DNA from: Campylobacter concisus
GTDB lineage: Bacteria; Campylobacterota; Campylobacteria; Campylobacterales; Campylobacteraceae
Length of the DNA stretch: 64,000 nucleotides
Direction of reading: 5' to 3'
Assembly (NCBI RefSeq): GCF_015230015.1
Contig: NZ_JAAKZC010000008.1
Coordinates: forward strand, 1-64,000
A model generated the notes under the pieces. The model ran no database searches and was not told the origin of the DNA. It saw only the letters and a program-made list of their open reading frames with translations. The translations under genes were made by a program, and so were the position numbers. Positions 47,409 to 56,415 of this stretch are shown here, in pieces (position 1 is the first letter of the stretch; each line of letters starts with the position of its first letter).

Positions 47409-48538
47409 TACTTATAAAAAATGCCAAAATTTACTCGCCAAAATTTCTCGGCACAAAAGATATATTTATATGTAACGGCAAGATCGTCTGCATAGCTGAA
47501 AATATAGAGCCAAATTTACCAAATGTAAAGGTGATCGACGCTTCAAATTTAGTAGCCATACCAGGTCTTATCGATAAGCACGTGCATATCACTGGAGGCG
47601 GCGGAGAGGGCGGCTTTAAGACTAGGGTGCCTGAGATCATGCTATCAAATTTAATAGAAGCTGGCATAACGACAGCAGTTGGCCTACTTGGAACTGACAG
47701 CACGACAAGAAGCGTTGAAAATTTAGTCGCAAAAGCTCACGCACTAAACGACGAGGGCATCACATGCTACGCTCACACAGGCGCATACAGCTCCAAAACG
47801 CCAACCATAACTGGTGAGATCGAAAAAGATATTGTCTTTGTTGATCTCATAATCGGAACCAAGCTAGCTATAAGCGACCACCGCTCATCAAGCGTGAGTA
47901 AAGATGAGCTAGCTCACATCGTTTCAGCCGGCAGGGTCGCTGGTATGATCAGCTCAAAGTCAGGCCACACCACGCTTCACATGGGTGACGGCAAGAAGGG
48001 TTTAAATTTGATCTACGAAGTGTTAAATGAGTATGACATGCCGATCACTCTATTTCAGCCAACGCACATAAATAGAAACGAAGAGCTTTTTAAACAAAGC
48101 TTTAAATTTATAAAAGATGGCGGATATATCGACTTTACCTGCATGCCGGGTCTTACGCCACTTGAAGCTGTAAAGCGCATCAAAAAAGAGAATTTACCGA
48201 CAAATAAGATAACCATTAGCTCAGACGGCTTTGGCAGCTACTCTAGCTATGATAGCGAAGGAAATTTACTAAAAATAGGCATCGCTAGCGTTAAGAGCCT
48301 ATATGAAGAGTTTATAAATTTTATAAAAGATGGCTTTAGTATCGAAGAAGCGTTGCCATATTTTACGACAAACGTGGCAAGAAGCGTGGCCTTGCAAAAC
48401 AAAAAAGGCGAGATAAAAGAGGGCTTTGATGCGGATATTTTACTAGTGGGTGATGAGCTTGATATTAAATTTGTCGTTGCAAAGGGTAAAATTTTAAAAG
48501 ATGACAGTGGTTTTATAAAAAAAGGAACTTATGAATAA
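47405..48538 (+). CDS. iadA: Isoaspartyl dipeptidase (beta-aspartyl peptidase)
   Basis: Zinc amidohydrolase that splits beta-aspartyl dipeptides arising from damaged proteins. The metal site begins with DKHVHITGGGGEGG, a signature of IadA, followed by FQPTHINRN and the catalytic Asp region SSDGFGSYS. The length of 377 is typical. It overlaps the NhaC-family gene by four bases, so the two form an operon. Confidence 0.92.
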   Translation: MILIKNAKIYSPKFLGTKDIFICNGKIVCIAENIEPNLPNVKVIDASNLVAIPGLIDKHVHITGGGGEGGFKTRVPEIMLSNLIEAGITTAVGLLGTDSTTRSVENLVAKAHALNDEGITCYAHTGAYSSKTPTITGEIEKDIVFVDLIIGTKLAISDHRSSSVSKDELAHIVSAGRVAGMISSKSGHTTLHMGDGKKGLNLIYEVLNEYDMPITLFQPTHINRNEELFKQSFKFIKDGGYIDFTCMPGLTPLEAVKRIKKENLPTNKITISSDGFGSYSSYDSEGNLLKIGIASVKSLYEEFINFIKDGFSIEEALPYFTTNVARSVALQNKKGEIKEGFDADILLVGDELDIKFVVAKGKILKDDSGFIKKGTYE

Positions 48539-48618
48539 AACTAACTTATTAACCGTTATTTAAGCTTTTTTTAAATAAAATTAGGTCTTTTTAATAAATT
48601 TAGTTGAAAGGAATTATT

Positions 48619-49014
48619 GTGCCAACCATAAATCAATTGGTCAGAAATGAACGCAAGAAAGTGACTGTTAAGTCAAAATCTCCAGCGTTAAAAGAGTGCC
48701 CTCAAAGAAGAGGAGTTTGCACTAGGGTTTATACTACAACTCCTAAAAAACCAAACTCAGCTTTGAGGAAAGTTGCCAAAGTTAGGCTTACAAGCGGTTT
48801 TGAAGTCATCAGCTATATCGGCGGTGAAGGTCACAACCTACAAGAACACAGTATCGTTTTAGTTCGCGGCGGTAGGGTTAAAGACTTACCAGGTGTTAAA
48901 TATCACATCGTTCGTGGCGCACTTGATACTGCTGGTGTTGCAAAAAGAACAGTTTCTCGTTCTAAATATGGTGCAAAACGCCCTAAAGCTGGCGCTGCTG
49001 CTCCAAAAAAGTAA
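48619..49014 (+). CDS. rpsL: 30S ribosomal protein S12
   Basis: 131-residue decoding-centre protein. I use GTG 48619, nine bases after GAAAGGA, giving the conserved [14 protein letters not shown] start. The streptomycin-relevant lysines in [16 protein letters not shown] and [12 protein letters not shown] look wild type. First of rpsL-rpsG-fusA. Confidence 0.97.
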   Translation: MPTINQLVRNERKKVTVKSKSPALKECPQRRGVCTRVYTTTPKKPNSALRKVAKVRLTSGFEVISYIGGEGHNLQEHSIVLVRGGRVKDLPGVKYHIVRGALDTAGVAKRTVSRSKYGAKRPKAGAAAPKK

Positions 49015-49071
49015 AAAATTAGGTTCGCAGACGTTGCTTAAATTTGCAAACGTTTGAGTAAAATTTCATAA

Positions 49072-49563
<492 letters not shown>

Positions 49564-49575
49564 GAAAGAATTAGT

Positions 49576-51654
49576 ATGGCAGAGAGAAAAACGCCTTTAC
49601 ATAAGGTAAGAAATATCGGTATTGCGGCTCACATTGATGCTGGAAAAACAACTACCAGCGAGAGAATTTTGTTCTTCACTGGTATGAGCCATAAGATAGG
49701 TGAGGTTCATGATGGTGCTGCTACTATGGACTGGATGGAGCAAGAAAAAGAGCGTGGTATTACTATTACATCGGCTGCAACTACAGCGTTTTGGAAGGGC
49801 TACCAAGTAAACCTAATCGACACTCCGGGACACGTTGACTTTACTATCGAAGTTGAGCGTTCTATGCGTGTTCTTGACGGTGCTGTTGCGGTATTTTGTT
49901 CTGTTGGTGGTGTTCAGCCACAGTCTGAAACTGTTTGGAGACAAGCAAATAAATATCACGTACCAAGAATCGTTTTTGTCAATAAAATGGACAGAATTGG
50001 TGCAAATTTCTTTAGAGTTGAAGAGCAAATCAGAGAAAGATTAAAAGCAAATCCAGTGCCTATTCAAATTCCAATCGGTGCAGAGGATAACTTTAAAGGC
50101 GTGGTTGATCTTGTAAGAATGAAAGCATACGTTTGGAATGACGAGAAAAAGCCAACTGATTATGTTGAAGAAGAAATTCCAGCTGAAGTCAAAGATAAGG
50201 CTGAAGAATACCGCGCAAAACTAATCGAAGCTGTTTCTGAGACAGATGATAGTTTGATGGAGAAATTCTTTGCAGGTGAAGAGCTGACTGAAGAAGAGAT
50301 CAAAAAAGGTATAAAAGCAGGCTGCTTAAGAATGACTATCACGCCTATGCTTTGCGGAACTGCGTTTAAGAACAAAGGCATCCAGCCTCTACTTGATGCT
50401 GTTGTTGATTATTTACCAGCTCCAGATGAGATTGCAGCGATAAATGGTGTTTATGAAGATGGTACTGAAGTGACTGTTGAAAGTACAGATGATGGCGAAT
50501 TTGCCGCTCTTGCGTTTAAGATCATGACTGACCCATTTGTTGGACAGCTAACATTTATCCGTGTTTATAGAGGAAGCCTTGAAAGTGGTAGCTACGCTTA
50601 CAACACAGTTCAAGACTGCAAAGAGAGAATCGGCCGCTTACTAAAAATGCACTCAAATAAACGTGAAGAGATTACCGAGCTTTTTGCTGGTGAAATCGGT
50701 GCTGTTGTTGGTCTAAAAAATACTCTAACTGGTGATACTCTTGCAAGCGAAAAAGATAAAGTTATCCTTGAGAGAATGGACTTCCCAGAGCCAGTTATTA
50801 GCGTTGCAGTTGAGCCAAAAACAAAGGCAGACCAGGAAAAAATGGCAATAGCACTTCAAAAACTAGCTCAAGAAGATCCAAGTTTTAGAGTTAGTACTGA
50901 TGAAGAGAGCGGACAAACTATTATTAGCGGTATGGGTGAGCTTCACCTAGAGATCATTGTTGATCGTATGCTTCGTGAATTTAAAGTAGATGCTGAAGTT
51001 GGACAACCACAAGTTGCTTATCGCGAGACTATCCGTAAGGCAGTTGAGCAAGAGTACAAGTACGCAAAACAATCAGGTGGTCGTGGTCAATATGGTCACG
51101 TATTCTTACGGATCGAGCCGCTTCCAGCTGCTAGTGGATTTGAATTTGTTAATGATATCAAAGGTGGTGTTGTTCCAAAAGAATATATCCCAGCTGTTGA
51201 AAAAGGTTGTAAAGAAGCACTTCAAAGCGGTGTTCTTGCTGGATATCCAGTTGAAGATGTTAAAGTTACACTATTTGATGGTAGCTACCACGAAGTTGAC
51301 TCATCTGAAATGGCATTTAAACTTGCTGCTTCAATGGGCTTTAAAGAGGGTGCTAGAAAAGCAGGTGCGGTTATTCTTGAGCCTATGATGAAAGTTGAAG
51401 TTGAGACTCCAGAAGAGTATATGGGTGATGTTATCGGTGACCTTAACAAACGCCGTGGCCAAGTAAATTCAATGGATGATAGAAATGGTGTAAAAATCAT
51501 TGCAGCTTACTGCCCACTAGCGCAAATGTTTGGCTACTCAACAGATCTTCGCTCAATGACTCAAGGTCGTGCGACTTACTCAATGGAATTTGATCACTAC
51601 GAGGAAGTTCCTAAAAACGTAAGTGAGGAGATTATTAAAAAGAGAAATGGCTAA
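49576..51654 (+). CDS. fusA: Elongation factor G
   Basis: 692-residue translocation GTPase: G1 AHIDAGKTT, switch [10 protein letters not shown] and G4 NKMD, with domains III-V complete to the end. Twelve bases after rpsG, as in the canonical str operon. tuf is located separately at 32 kb. Confidence 0.98.
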   Translation: MAERKTPLHKVRNIGIAAHIDAGKTTTSERILFFTGMSHKIGEVHDGAATMDWMEQEKERGITITSAATTAFWKGYQVNLIDTPGHVDFTIEVERSMRVLDGAVAVFCSVGGVQPQSETVWRQANKYHVPRIVFVNKMDRIGANFFRVEEQIRERLKANPVPIQIPIGAEDNFKGVVDLVRMKAYVWNDEKKPTDYVEEEIPAEVKDKAEEYRAKLIEAVSETDDSLMEKFFAGEELTEEEIKKGIKAGCLRMTITPMLCGTAFKNKGIQPLLDAVVDYLPAPDEIAAINGVYEDGTEVTVESTDDGEFAALAFKIMTDPFVGQLTFIRVYRGSLESGSYAYNTVQDCKERIGRLLKMHSNKREEITELFAGEIGAVVGLKNTLTGDTLASEKDKVILERMDFPEPVISVAVEPKTKADQEKMAIALQKLAQEDPSFRVSTDEESGQTIISGMGELHLEIIVDRMLREFKVDAEVGQPQVAYRETIRKAVEQEYKYAKQSGGRGQYGHVFLRIEPLPAASGFEFVNDIKGGVVPKEYIPAVEKGCKEALQSGVLAGYPVEDVKVTLFDGSYHEVDSSEMAFKLAASMGFKEGARKAGAVILEPMMKVEVETPEEYMGDVIGDLNKRRGQVNSMDDRNGVKIIAAYCPLAQMFGYSTDLRSMTQGRATYSMEFDHYEEVPKNVSEEIIKKRNG

Positions 51655-51665
51655 TTAGTCAAAAT

Positions 51666-51688
51666 AGGGCAGAGTGATCTGCCCTTTA
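51666..51688 (+). terminator. Terminator after fusA
   Basis: AGGGCAGA (51666-51673) pairs with TCTGCCCT (51678-51685) across GTGA and is followed by a short T-run. Confidence 0.7.
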
Positions 51689-51732
51689 AAATTTAATCAC
51701 TTGGATAAAAATTTAAACTAACTTGCAAATTT

Positions 51733-51809
51733 GTCCTCATAGCTCAGCTGGATAGAGCGCAGAATTCCTAATTCTGAGGTCGTGAGTTCGAACCTCGCTG
51801 GGGACACCA
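51733..51809 (+). tRNA. tRNA-Arg (anticodon CCT)
   Basis: A 77-base cloverleaf. The acceptor GTCCTCA pairs with TGGGGAC (one T-G pair), the anticodon CCT is in GAATTCCTAATTC, and ACCA is encoded. The 225 bases after it are AT-rich with no feature I can name. Confidence 0.94.
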
Positions 51810-52034
51810 TTCCTGCTTTAAATACTATGTCGCAACAATCTTTGTAAGAGCGTTTTAACCTTTCATATTAAATTTTATATTTTTTATAAGTAACTAGCTT
51901 TGACATATAAATAAATTTATTTTTCTTCTTAATGAATTATTTGTATGGTTTATTATTAATAAATTTTATCAACAAAAATTTTATATATTTAATAATCCAT
52001 GCTAACATTTCAAAAATTTATTTAAGGAGAGTAG

Positions 52035-52412
52035 ATGAAAAAAATTTTACTTTTAGGAGCTGTTTGTTGTATGTTGTCAGCTGACATCAAAACCGTTAAT
52101 ATAAGCCCAGATGAGATCAAAAAATATGATCAGATTGTCGATATTAGAACTCCATCTGAGTGGCAAGAGACTGGCATCATAGCTGGTGCGAAGACCATCA
52201 CTTTTGATCCAAGCGACAAGAGTGCATTTTTAGATGAGCTTTCAAAGGCAGTTGATATCAAAAAGCCTATCGCTCTTGTTTGTAGAAGTGGCAGAAGGAG
52301 CACAGCAGCAGCTGCAGCGATAGATAGCTCAGATCTTAAGATTATAAATTTAGATGGTGGTATGAGTAGTTTGATCGAGCAAGGCTACAAAACTACACCT
52401 TATAAAAAATAG
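52035..52412 (+). CDS. Exported rhodanese-like sulfurtransferase
   Basis: 125 residues with an N-terminal signal (KKILLLGAVCCMLSA), then one rhodanese domain. The active-site loop is VCRSGRRS with its catalytic Cys, and the typical DIRTPSEWQETGIIAGA is near the start. Periplasmic sulfur transfer or thiol redox is plausible; the substrate is unknown. It appears monocistronic. Confidence 0.9.
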   Translation: MKKILLLGAVCCMLSADIKTVNISPDEIKKYDQIVDIRTPSEWQETGIIAGAKTITFDPSDKSAFLDELSKAVDIKKPIALVCRSGRRSTAAAAAIDSSDLKIINLDGGMSSLIEQGYKTTPYKK

Positions 52413-52524
52413 ACAAATTTCTAAATTTCACATTTGACTACAGGATAAATTTATTTTGTAGTCAAAATTTATACTAAATAATAAATTTTATTATTTGATT
52501 AACCAGTGATTAACTCTAAGTCAA

Positions 52525-52530
52525 TATAAT
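52525..52530 (+). promoter_or_regulatory. Candidate -10 box for dps
   Basis: A perfect TATAAT in TCAATATAATTTCATC lies 35 bases before the ATG, in an AT-rich upstream region. Confidence 0.5.
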
Positions 52531-52564
52531 TTCATCACATTTAAACAATAAAAAAGGAGACAAA

Positions 52565-52999
52565 ATGTCAAAAGTTATTTTACAGTTAAACACAATTCAG
52601 GCTGATGCAAATGCACTTTATATCAAATTTCACGATCTTCACTGGAATGTAAAAGGCATCCAATTTTTTAGCGTCCACGAGTATACAGAAAAAGCCTATG
52701 AGGATATGAGTGAGATTTTTGATGACGCAGCTGAGAGAGCTCTTATGCTTGGTGGCAGACCTATCGTCAAGGCTGAGGAGCTAGCAAAAGTTGCTCACAT
52801 AAAACACGAGCCAAAAGAAAACTACACTCCGACTGAAGTTTTGGATATTGTTTTGGTTGATTACAAGCACCTTTTGGGCGAATTTAAAAAACTTGATGAG
52901 CTTGCTGAGGGCGACACAACAACTCAGATGTACGCACAAGATCAAATAGCTAAATTTGAAAAAGCTATCTGGATGCTAAACGCAACACTTGGCAAATAA
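52565..52999 (+). CDS. dps: Dps ferritin-like DNA-protection protein
   Basis: Stores iron using hydrogen peroxide and protects the cell from oxidative damage. The ferroxidase residues His26, His38, Asp53 and Glu57 keep exact Dps spacing (12, 15 and 4), with the DLHWNVKG motif. At 144 residues it is close to the NapA/HP-NAP subgroup and lacks a basic DNA-binding tail. AAAAGGAG precedes the ATG. Confidence 0.95.
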   Translation: MSKVILQLNTIQADANALYIKFHDLHWNVKGIQFFSVHEYTEKAYEDMSEIFDDAAERALMLGGRPIVKAEELAKVAHIKHEPKENYTPTEVLDIVLVDYKHLLGEFKKLDELAEGDTTTQMYAQDQIAKFEKAIWMLNATLGK

Positions 53000-53003
53000 T
53001 CAC

Positions 53004-53024
53004 AGCGGGAGCTCTCCCGCTTTA
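53004..53024 (+). terminator. Terminator after dps
   Basis: AGCGGGAG pairs with CTCCCGCT with almost no loop beyond CT, followed by TTACTC. The T-run is weak. Confidence 0.55.
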
Positions 53025-53082
53025 CTCTAAATAAATTCTACCTTTTGGCGATATAGTTTTTATAAACTTAGAGGAGCCAAAT

Positions 53083-53670
53083 ATGCAAATCAGTCAAATC
53101 GCAAGTTCATATAACACTTCAAGTGTAAAAGAAAATGTAAAATCAGAAATTTCACTTCACAAAGATGAAAAAGAGGTTTCTAAAAAGCAGCCCGATGTTT
53201 CAAATTTAAGCGCAAAAGAGATATCAAATAGCTATTTTTTGCAGTATCAAAAAGAGATCACTCAAAGCGCTAGCTCAAATTTACTAGCACAAGGCGGTCT
53301 AAGCTTTAACGTGCCTGAAAATTTATCAGACATTTTATCTAGCCTTGATCTGGCAGGCGTCGGCTACAATGGTAAAGCTCTGGGAGAGCTAAGTAGTGAT
53401 GAGGCAAATGAGCTAGTTAGTGAAAATGGCTTTTTTGGTATCGCAAATACAGCTGAGAGGATAGCTGGCTTTGTACTAAATGGTGCAGGTGATGATATTG
53501 AGAAGCTAAAAGCTGGCAGAGAGGGCGTGGCAAAAGGCTTTGAAGACGCAAAGAAAATTTGGGGTGGAGAGCTTCCTGAAATTTCACAAAAGACTATCGA
53601 AAAGACACTTGAGACGCTTGATAAAAAGATCGCCGAGCTTGGCGGTAATGTTTTAAACGTATCAGCCTAA
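53083..53670 (+). CDS. Conserved Campylobacter protein of unknown function
   Basis: 195 residues without signal peptide or membrane helix. The N-terminus is polar and Ser/Lys-rich (QISQIASSYNTSSVKENVKS), resembling flagellum-associated or flagellum-secreted proteins, and a more structured part follows from about residue 75 (FNVPENLSDILSSLDLAG...). From memory similar genes are often labelled hydrogenase-4 component G, a name with no support here. It is monocistronic, with a strong terminator. Confidence 0.7.
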   Translation: MQISQIASSYNTSSVKENVKSEISLHKDEKEVSKKQPDVSNLSAKEISNSYFLQYQKEITQSASSNLLAQGGLSFNVPENLSDILSSLDLAGVGYNGKALGELSSDEANELVSENGFFGIANTAERIAGFVLNGAGDDIEKLKAGREGVAKGFEDAKKIWGGELPEISQKTIEKTLETLDKKIAELGGNVLNVSA

Positions 53671-53698
53671 ATTTCTTGGGGTCTCTCCCAAGAAATTT
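53669..53698 (+). terminator. Intrinsic terminator after the 195-residue protein gene
   Basis: A perfect 12-bp inverted repeat, AAATTTCTTGGG with CCCAAGAAATTT, across the loop GTCTCT. It starts within the stop codon of the gene. Confidence 0.75.
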
Positions 53699-53764
53699 AT
53701 ATACATTAATGTAAGTACAAAACTCAAATTTTAAAACTCGCAAATTTTATTTAATCTTAAAAGC

Positions 53765-53770
53765 TATACT
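53765..53770 (+). promoter_or_regulatory. Candidate -10 box for the lipoprotein gene
   Basis: TATACT in AAAAGCTATACTTTGC lies 26 bases before the ATG, the same context as upstream of rpoB. Confidence 0.4.
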
Positions 53771-53795
53771 TTGCTCTTTACATTAAGGAGAAAAG

Positions 53796-54233
53796 ATGAA
53801 AGCTAAAATTTTACTTCCTTTAGCAGTAGCTACTATGTTTTTGGGATGTTCGTTTTTTGATGACAATCCACCAGTCCGCAAGCAACCAAGGCAAGCTACT
53901 AAAACTACAATTGCAAAAAGCTCCATCAAGGGCTTTATAAAAGATGTCAGCTATAAAGATTCGAAATATTGCTACGAGATAGTAGCTAGCGATGTGAAAA
54001 ATCACAAACTAAACAAAGCAAATTTTTGTGCAAACAGATATTATTACGATAAGGGCGATCTTGTCTATGCGACTTTTTACGCAGATAAGCTCATAGACAT
54101 GCTTCTTATAAAAGAGGGTGGCTCTAAAGGTGCGTATAATGGCATAAGAAAACCACAAAATGAAGTAGTCGTTAAAAGAAAAAATATAAAAACAAATATA
54201 GATATACCAAAAGAGGAGAAAATTTCTTTTTAG
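53796..54233 (+). CDS. Putative lipoprotein of unknown function
   Basis: 145 residues with a clear lipobox, FLGC (Cys18), after a hydrophobic signal. The mature part is basic, with a compact central region (SIKGFIKDVSYKDSKYCYEIVASD...RYYYDKGDLVYATFY) that looks like a small beta-barrel, and two further cysteines. No family recognised. AAGGAG precedes the ATG. Confidence 0.75.
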   Translation: MKAKILLPLAVATMFLGCSFFDDNPPVRKQPRQATKTTIAKSSIKGFIKDVSYKDSKYCYEIVASDVKNHKLNKANFCANRYYYDKGDLVYATFYADKLIDMLLIKEGGSKGAYNGIRKPQNEVVVKRKNIKTNIDIPKEEKISF

Positions 54234-54296
54234 ATTACCGTTGATTTACTGCTAGCGTATATAATTTCATCAGCAATCAAAACTAGAACTCCTTTT

Positions 54297-54325
54297 AAGG
54301 GGCAAAGCAACGGCCCCTTTTTCTT
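54297..54325 (+). terminator. Intrinsic terminator after the lipoprotein gene
   Basis: AAGGGGC (54297-54303) pairs with GCCCCTT (54313-54319) and is followed by TTTTCTTTTT. Confidence 0.75.
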
Positions 54326-54393
54326 TTTACTCCCTTTTAAAAAATGCCGTTTTTGAAGTTAAAATTATCAAAATATACCTCTTTTTGGTCAAA

Positions 54394-54412
54394 ATCGGTA
54401 AACGATCGGTAA
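54394..54412. promoter_or_regulatory. Tandem ATCGGTAA direct repeat upstream of the major porin gene
   Basis: Two copies of ATCGGTAA start 11 bases apart (54394-54401 and 54405-54412), about one helical turn, and end about 52 bases upstream of the porin -10 box. The spacing suits a dimeric regulator or an activator; the protein is unknown. Confidence 0.4.
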
Positions 54413-54464
54413 CAAAAGTGCAAAATTTTATGATTTTTTAAGCTTCATATTAAAATTTATTGAT

Positions 54465-54470
54465 TATAAT
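54465..54470 (+). promoter_or_regulatory. -10 box of the major porin gene
   Basis: A perfect TATAAT in TTGATTATAATCGTCATC lies 31 bases before the ATG. It falls inside an upstream extension of the reading frame (from 54460), which argues that the extension is not translated. Confidence 0.6.
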
Positions 54471-54501
54471 CGTCATCACAAAAACCTTAAAAGGAGAAAA
54501 A

Positions 54502-55719
54502 ATGAAACTAACAAAAATTAGTTTAGCTGCATTGGTTGCTTTAGGTGCATTTTCAAGCGTTGCAAGTGCAACTCCACTTGAAGAAGCTATAAAAAACGTA
54601 GATCTTTCAGGATTTGCAAGATATAGATATACTAATAAATATGTAAAAAACAGTGGTCCAAGCTATCAAAAACCAGATAAAGAAAGTGAAGCTAATCATG
54701 AATTTAGAATGATTACTAACTTTAAAGCTGCTATTGATGATAACTTCTTTGGTGTTATTGGTCTAAGATACAACGCTACTGATAATTCAGGTGATGGTGT
54801 TACTGCAGGAACAGATGCAACAAATACAACAACACCTTTTAGAGTTCATCAATTCTATCTTGGATATAAAGCTGGTAACACTACTATAACAGCTGGTAAG
54901 CAAGAGGTCGGCTCATATTTTACTGATGATGAAGTAGGTACTGGCATAAGAGTAGTTAATGAAGATATCGAAGGTCTTACTTTAACAGCTTTAGCATTTG
55001 ATGCACTTGAAGGAACACAAAACTTTAGCAATGGTGAATTGTACGAAGTAGAAACTAACTTTTTAAAAGGTTATGATGTTGGTAATCTATATGCAGCTGG
55101 TATCGCTGGTTCATATGATCCTATTAACTTTCAACTATGGTATGGTAGTTTAACGAACTTAGCTGATGTTCTTGCAGGTGATGTTTCAGCAAATTTTGCT
55201 ATAAATAATGATGTGTCTTTAGGTGCAAGAATTAATTATGCGGGTAGCCAAGTAGATAAAGATGCAAAAAATGCTCTTAATTATGAAGACGGCAATTTCT
55301 ATGCTGGCGAGCTCTCAACTTCATTATATGGCTTTGATCTAGCTGCTGGTTATATCGGTTATAAAACACAGAACTATCAAGATGGTAAATATTCAATATT
55401 TACATTTGAAGATCAAGGTGGTTTGATTGACGCTGGTGAAGATGTATTTGACTGGACACATGCAGAAGGTAAAGGTAGCTTTTTCTATGCAAAAAGTGCA
55501 TATAATTTTGATAAATTTAAAGTTGGTCTAGATTATATTAAAGGTCACTATAAAACAAACGAGAAGACTAAAATTCAACAATTTGTTCCAAGATTTGCTT
55601 ATCAATACAGCAAAAAGCTAGCGTTTAGCTCATTCTATGCCTTTACAACAGAAAAAGAGCATGACGGAGATAAAGAGAGAACTGACAAATTTAGATTTGA
55701 AGCTAAATACTCATTCTAA
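54502..55719 (+). CDS. Major outer membrane porin (MOMP family)
   Basis: 405-residue outer membrane porin with signal peptide KLTKISLAALVALGAFSSVASA. The mature start TPLEEAIKNVDLSGFARYRY and the C-terminal RFEAKYSF, ending in Phe, are typical of Campylobacter MOMP, with alternating aromatic strands throughout. I start at ATG 54502, preceded by AAAAGGAG. Expected to be abundant; it has its own promoter and a strong terminator. Confidence 0.92.
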   Translation: MKLTKISLAALVALGAFSSVASATPLEEAIKNVDLSGFARYRYTNKYVKNSGPSYQKPDKESEANHEFRMITNFKAAIDDNFFGVIGLRYNATDNSGDGVTAGTDATNTTTPFRVHQFYLGYKAGNTTITAGKQEVGSYFTDDEVGTGIRVVNEDIEGLTLTALAFDALEGTQNFSNGELYEVETNFLKGYDVGNLYAAGIAGSYDPINFQLWYGSLTNLADVLAGDVSANFAINNDVSLGARINYAGSQVDKDAKNALNYEDGNFYAGELSTSLYGFDLAAGYIGYKTQNYQDGKYSIFTFEDQGGLIDAGEDVFDWTHAEGKGSFFYAKSAYNFDKFKVGLDYIKGHYKTNEKTKIQQFVPRFAYQYSKKLAFSSFYAFTTEKEHDGDKERTDKFRFEAKYSF

Positions 55720-55745
55720 TTCATAGCTCGTTAATCAACTTATGA

Positions 55746-55751
55746 TATAAT
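55746..55751 (+). promoter_or_regulatory. Candidate -10 box of the cytochrome c-ccsBA operon
   Basis: TATAAT in TATGATATAATCCCGG overlaps the left edge of the porin terminator, 62 bases before the cytochrome c ATG. If used, the new transcript would start within the hairpin. Confidence 0.4.
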
Positions 55752-55783
55752 CCCGGGTCGGAGCAATCTGATCCGGGATTTTT
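55749..55783 (+). terminator. Intrinsic terminator of the major porin gene
   Basis: AATCCCGG (55749-55756) pairs with CCGGGATT (55773-55780), extended by GTC/GAT pairing, and is followed by TTTAAATTT. Confidence 0.75.
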
Positions 55784-55812
55784 AAATTTAGAGCAAAATT
55801 TCAAGGAAACTC

Positions 55813-56370
55813 ATGAAAAATATCAAAATTTCTTTTTTGGCGTGTTTTTTGGTGGCAAATGCCTTTGCAGCTTCTCAGGTTTATTATATAGAAGCTCGTG
55901 GTGAGTTTGGTAAAGAGCTTGCCGAAATGGCAAAAAAGCAGGCTAATGACAGAAATGAAAAAATAAATGTCTATGTCGATGAAGATCCAAGACGCTATAA
56001 AGATAATAGAATTTTAAAATTTGGCGTTGATAGAAAAGGTAGATATAGCGTATCTTTAGGAAAAGAGCTTTATGAGAAACAATGTGCTAGCTGCCATGGT
56101 GAAAGCGCAGATAAAAGACCATTTGGCTCAACACCACTTAAAAACATGGATGCTAAAGATATAGAAGATAGTATCATCTCTTATAGAAGTGACTCAAGCT
56201 TTGGTGGTAGCGGTAAAAACGTGATGCAAAACCAGGCCAAGATCGTCTCAAACAATGACTTAGGTGCAATACTAGCTTATCTAAAAGGTAAAGACGCACT
56301 TGCAGATCAAGATACAAACGAAAATAAACCAGTTTCAACCGAAACAAAGCAGGGCAGTTATTTAAGATAA
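55813..56370 (+). CDS. Monohaem class I cytochrome c
   Basis: Periplasmic electron carrier or sensor. The 185-residue protein has a signal peptide (cleavage near AFAAS), an N-terminal region of about 55 residues of unknown role, then a cytochrome c domain with CASCH (91-95) and a Met in a later loop (NVMQNQ). It precedes ccsBA, the haem-attachment machine, by 45 bases, so it is likely both cotranscribed with it and matured by it. Confidence 0.88.
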   Translation: MKNIKISFLACFLVANAFAASQVYYIEARGEFGKELAEMAKKQANDRNEKINVYVDEDPRRYKDNRILKFGVDRKGRYSVSLGKELYEKQCASCHGESADKRPFGSTPLKNMDAKDIEDSIISYRSDSSFGGSGKNVMQNQAKIVSNNDLGAILAYLKGKDALADQDTNENKPVSTETKQGSYLR

Positions 56371-56415
56371 ATTTCACTTTGGTAGCTTTGCCACAATATA
56401 AATAAAAGGAAGCAG

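Noticed and set aside
54460..54501. N-terminal extension of the major porin reading frame
   Set aside because: The extension contains the -10 box, and the downstream ATG has a strong Shine-Dalgarno site directly before a proper signal peptide.
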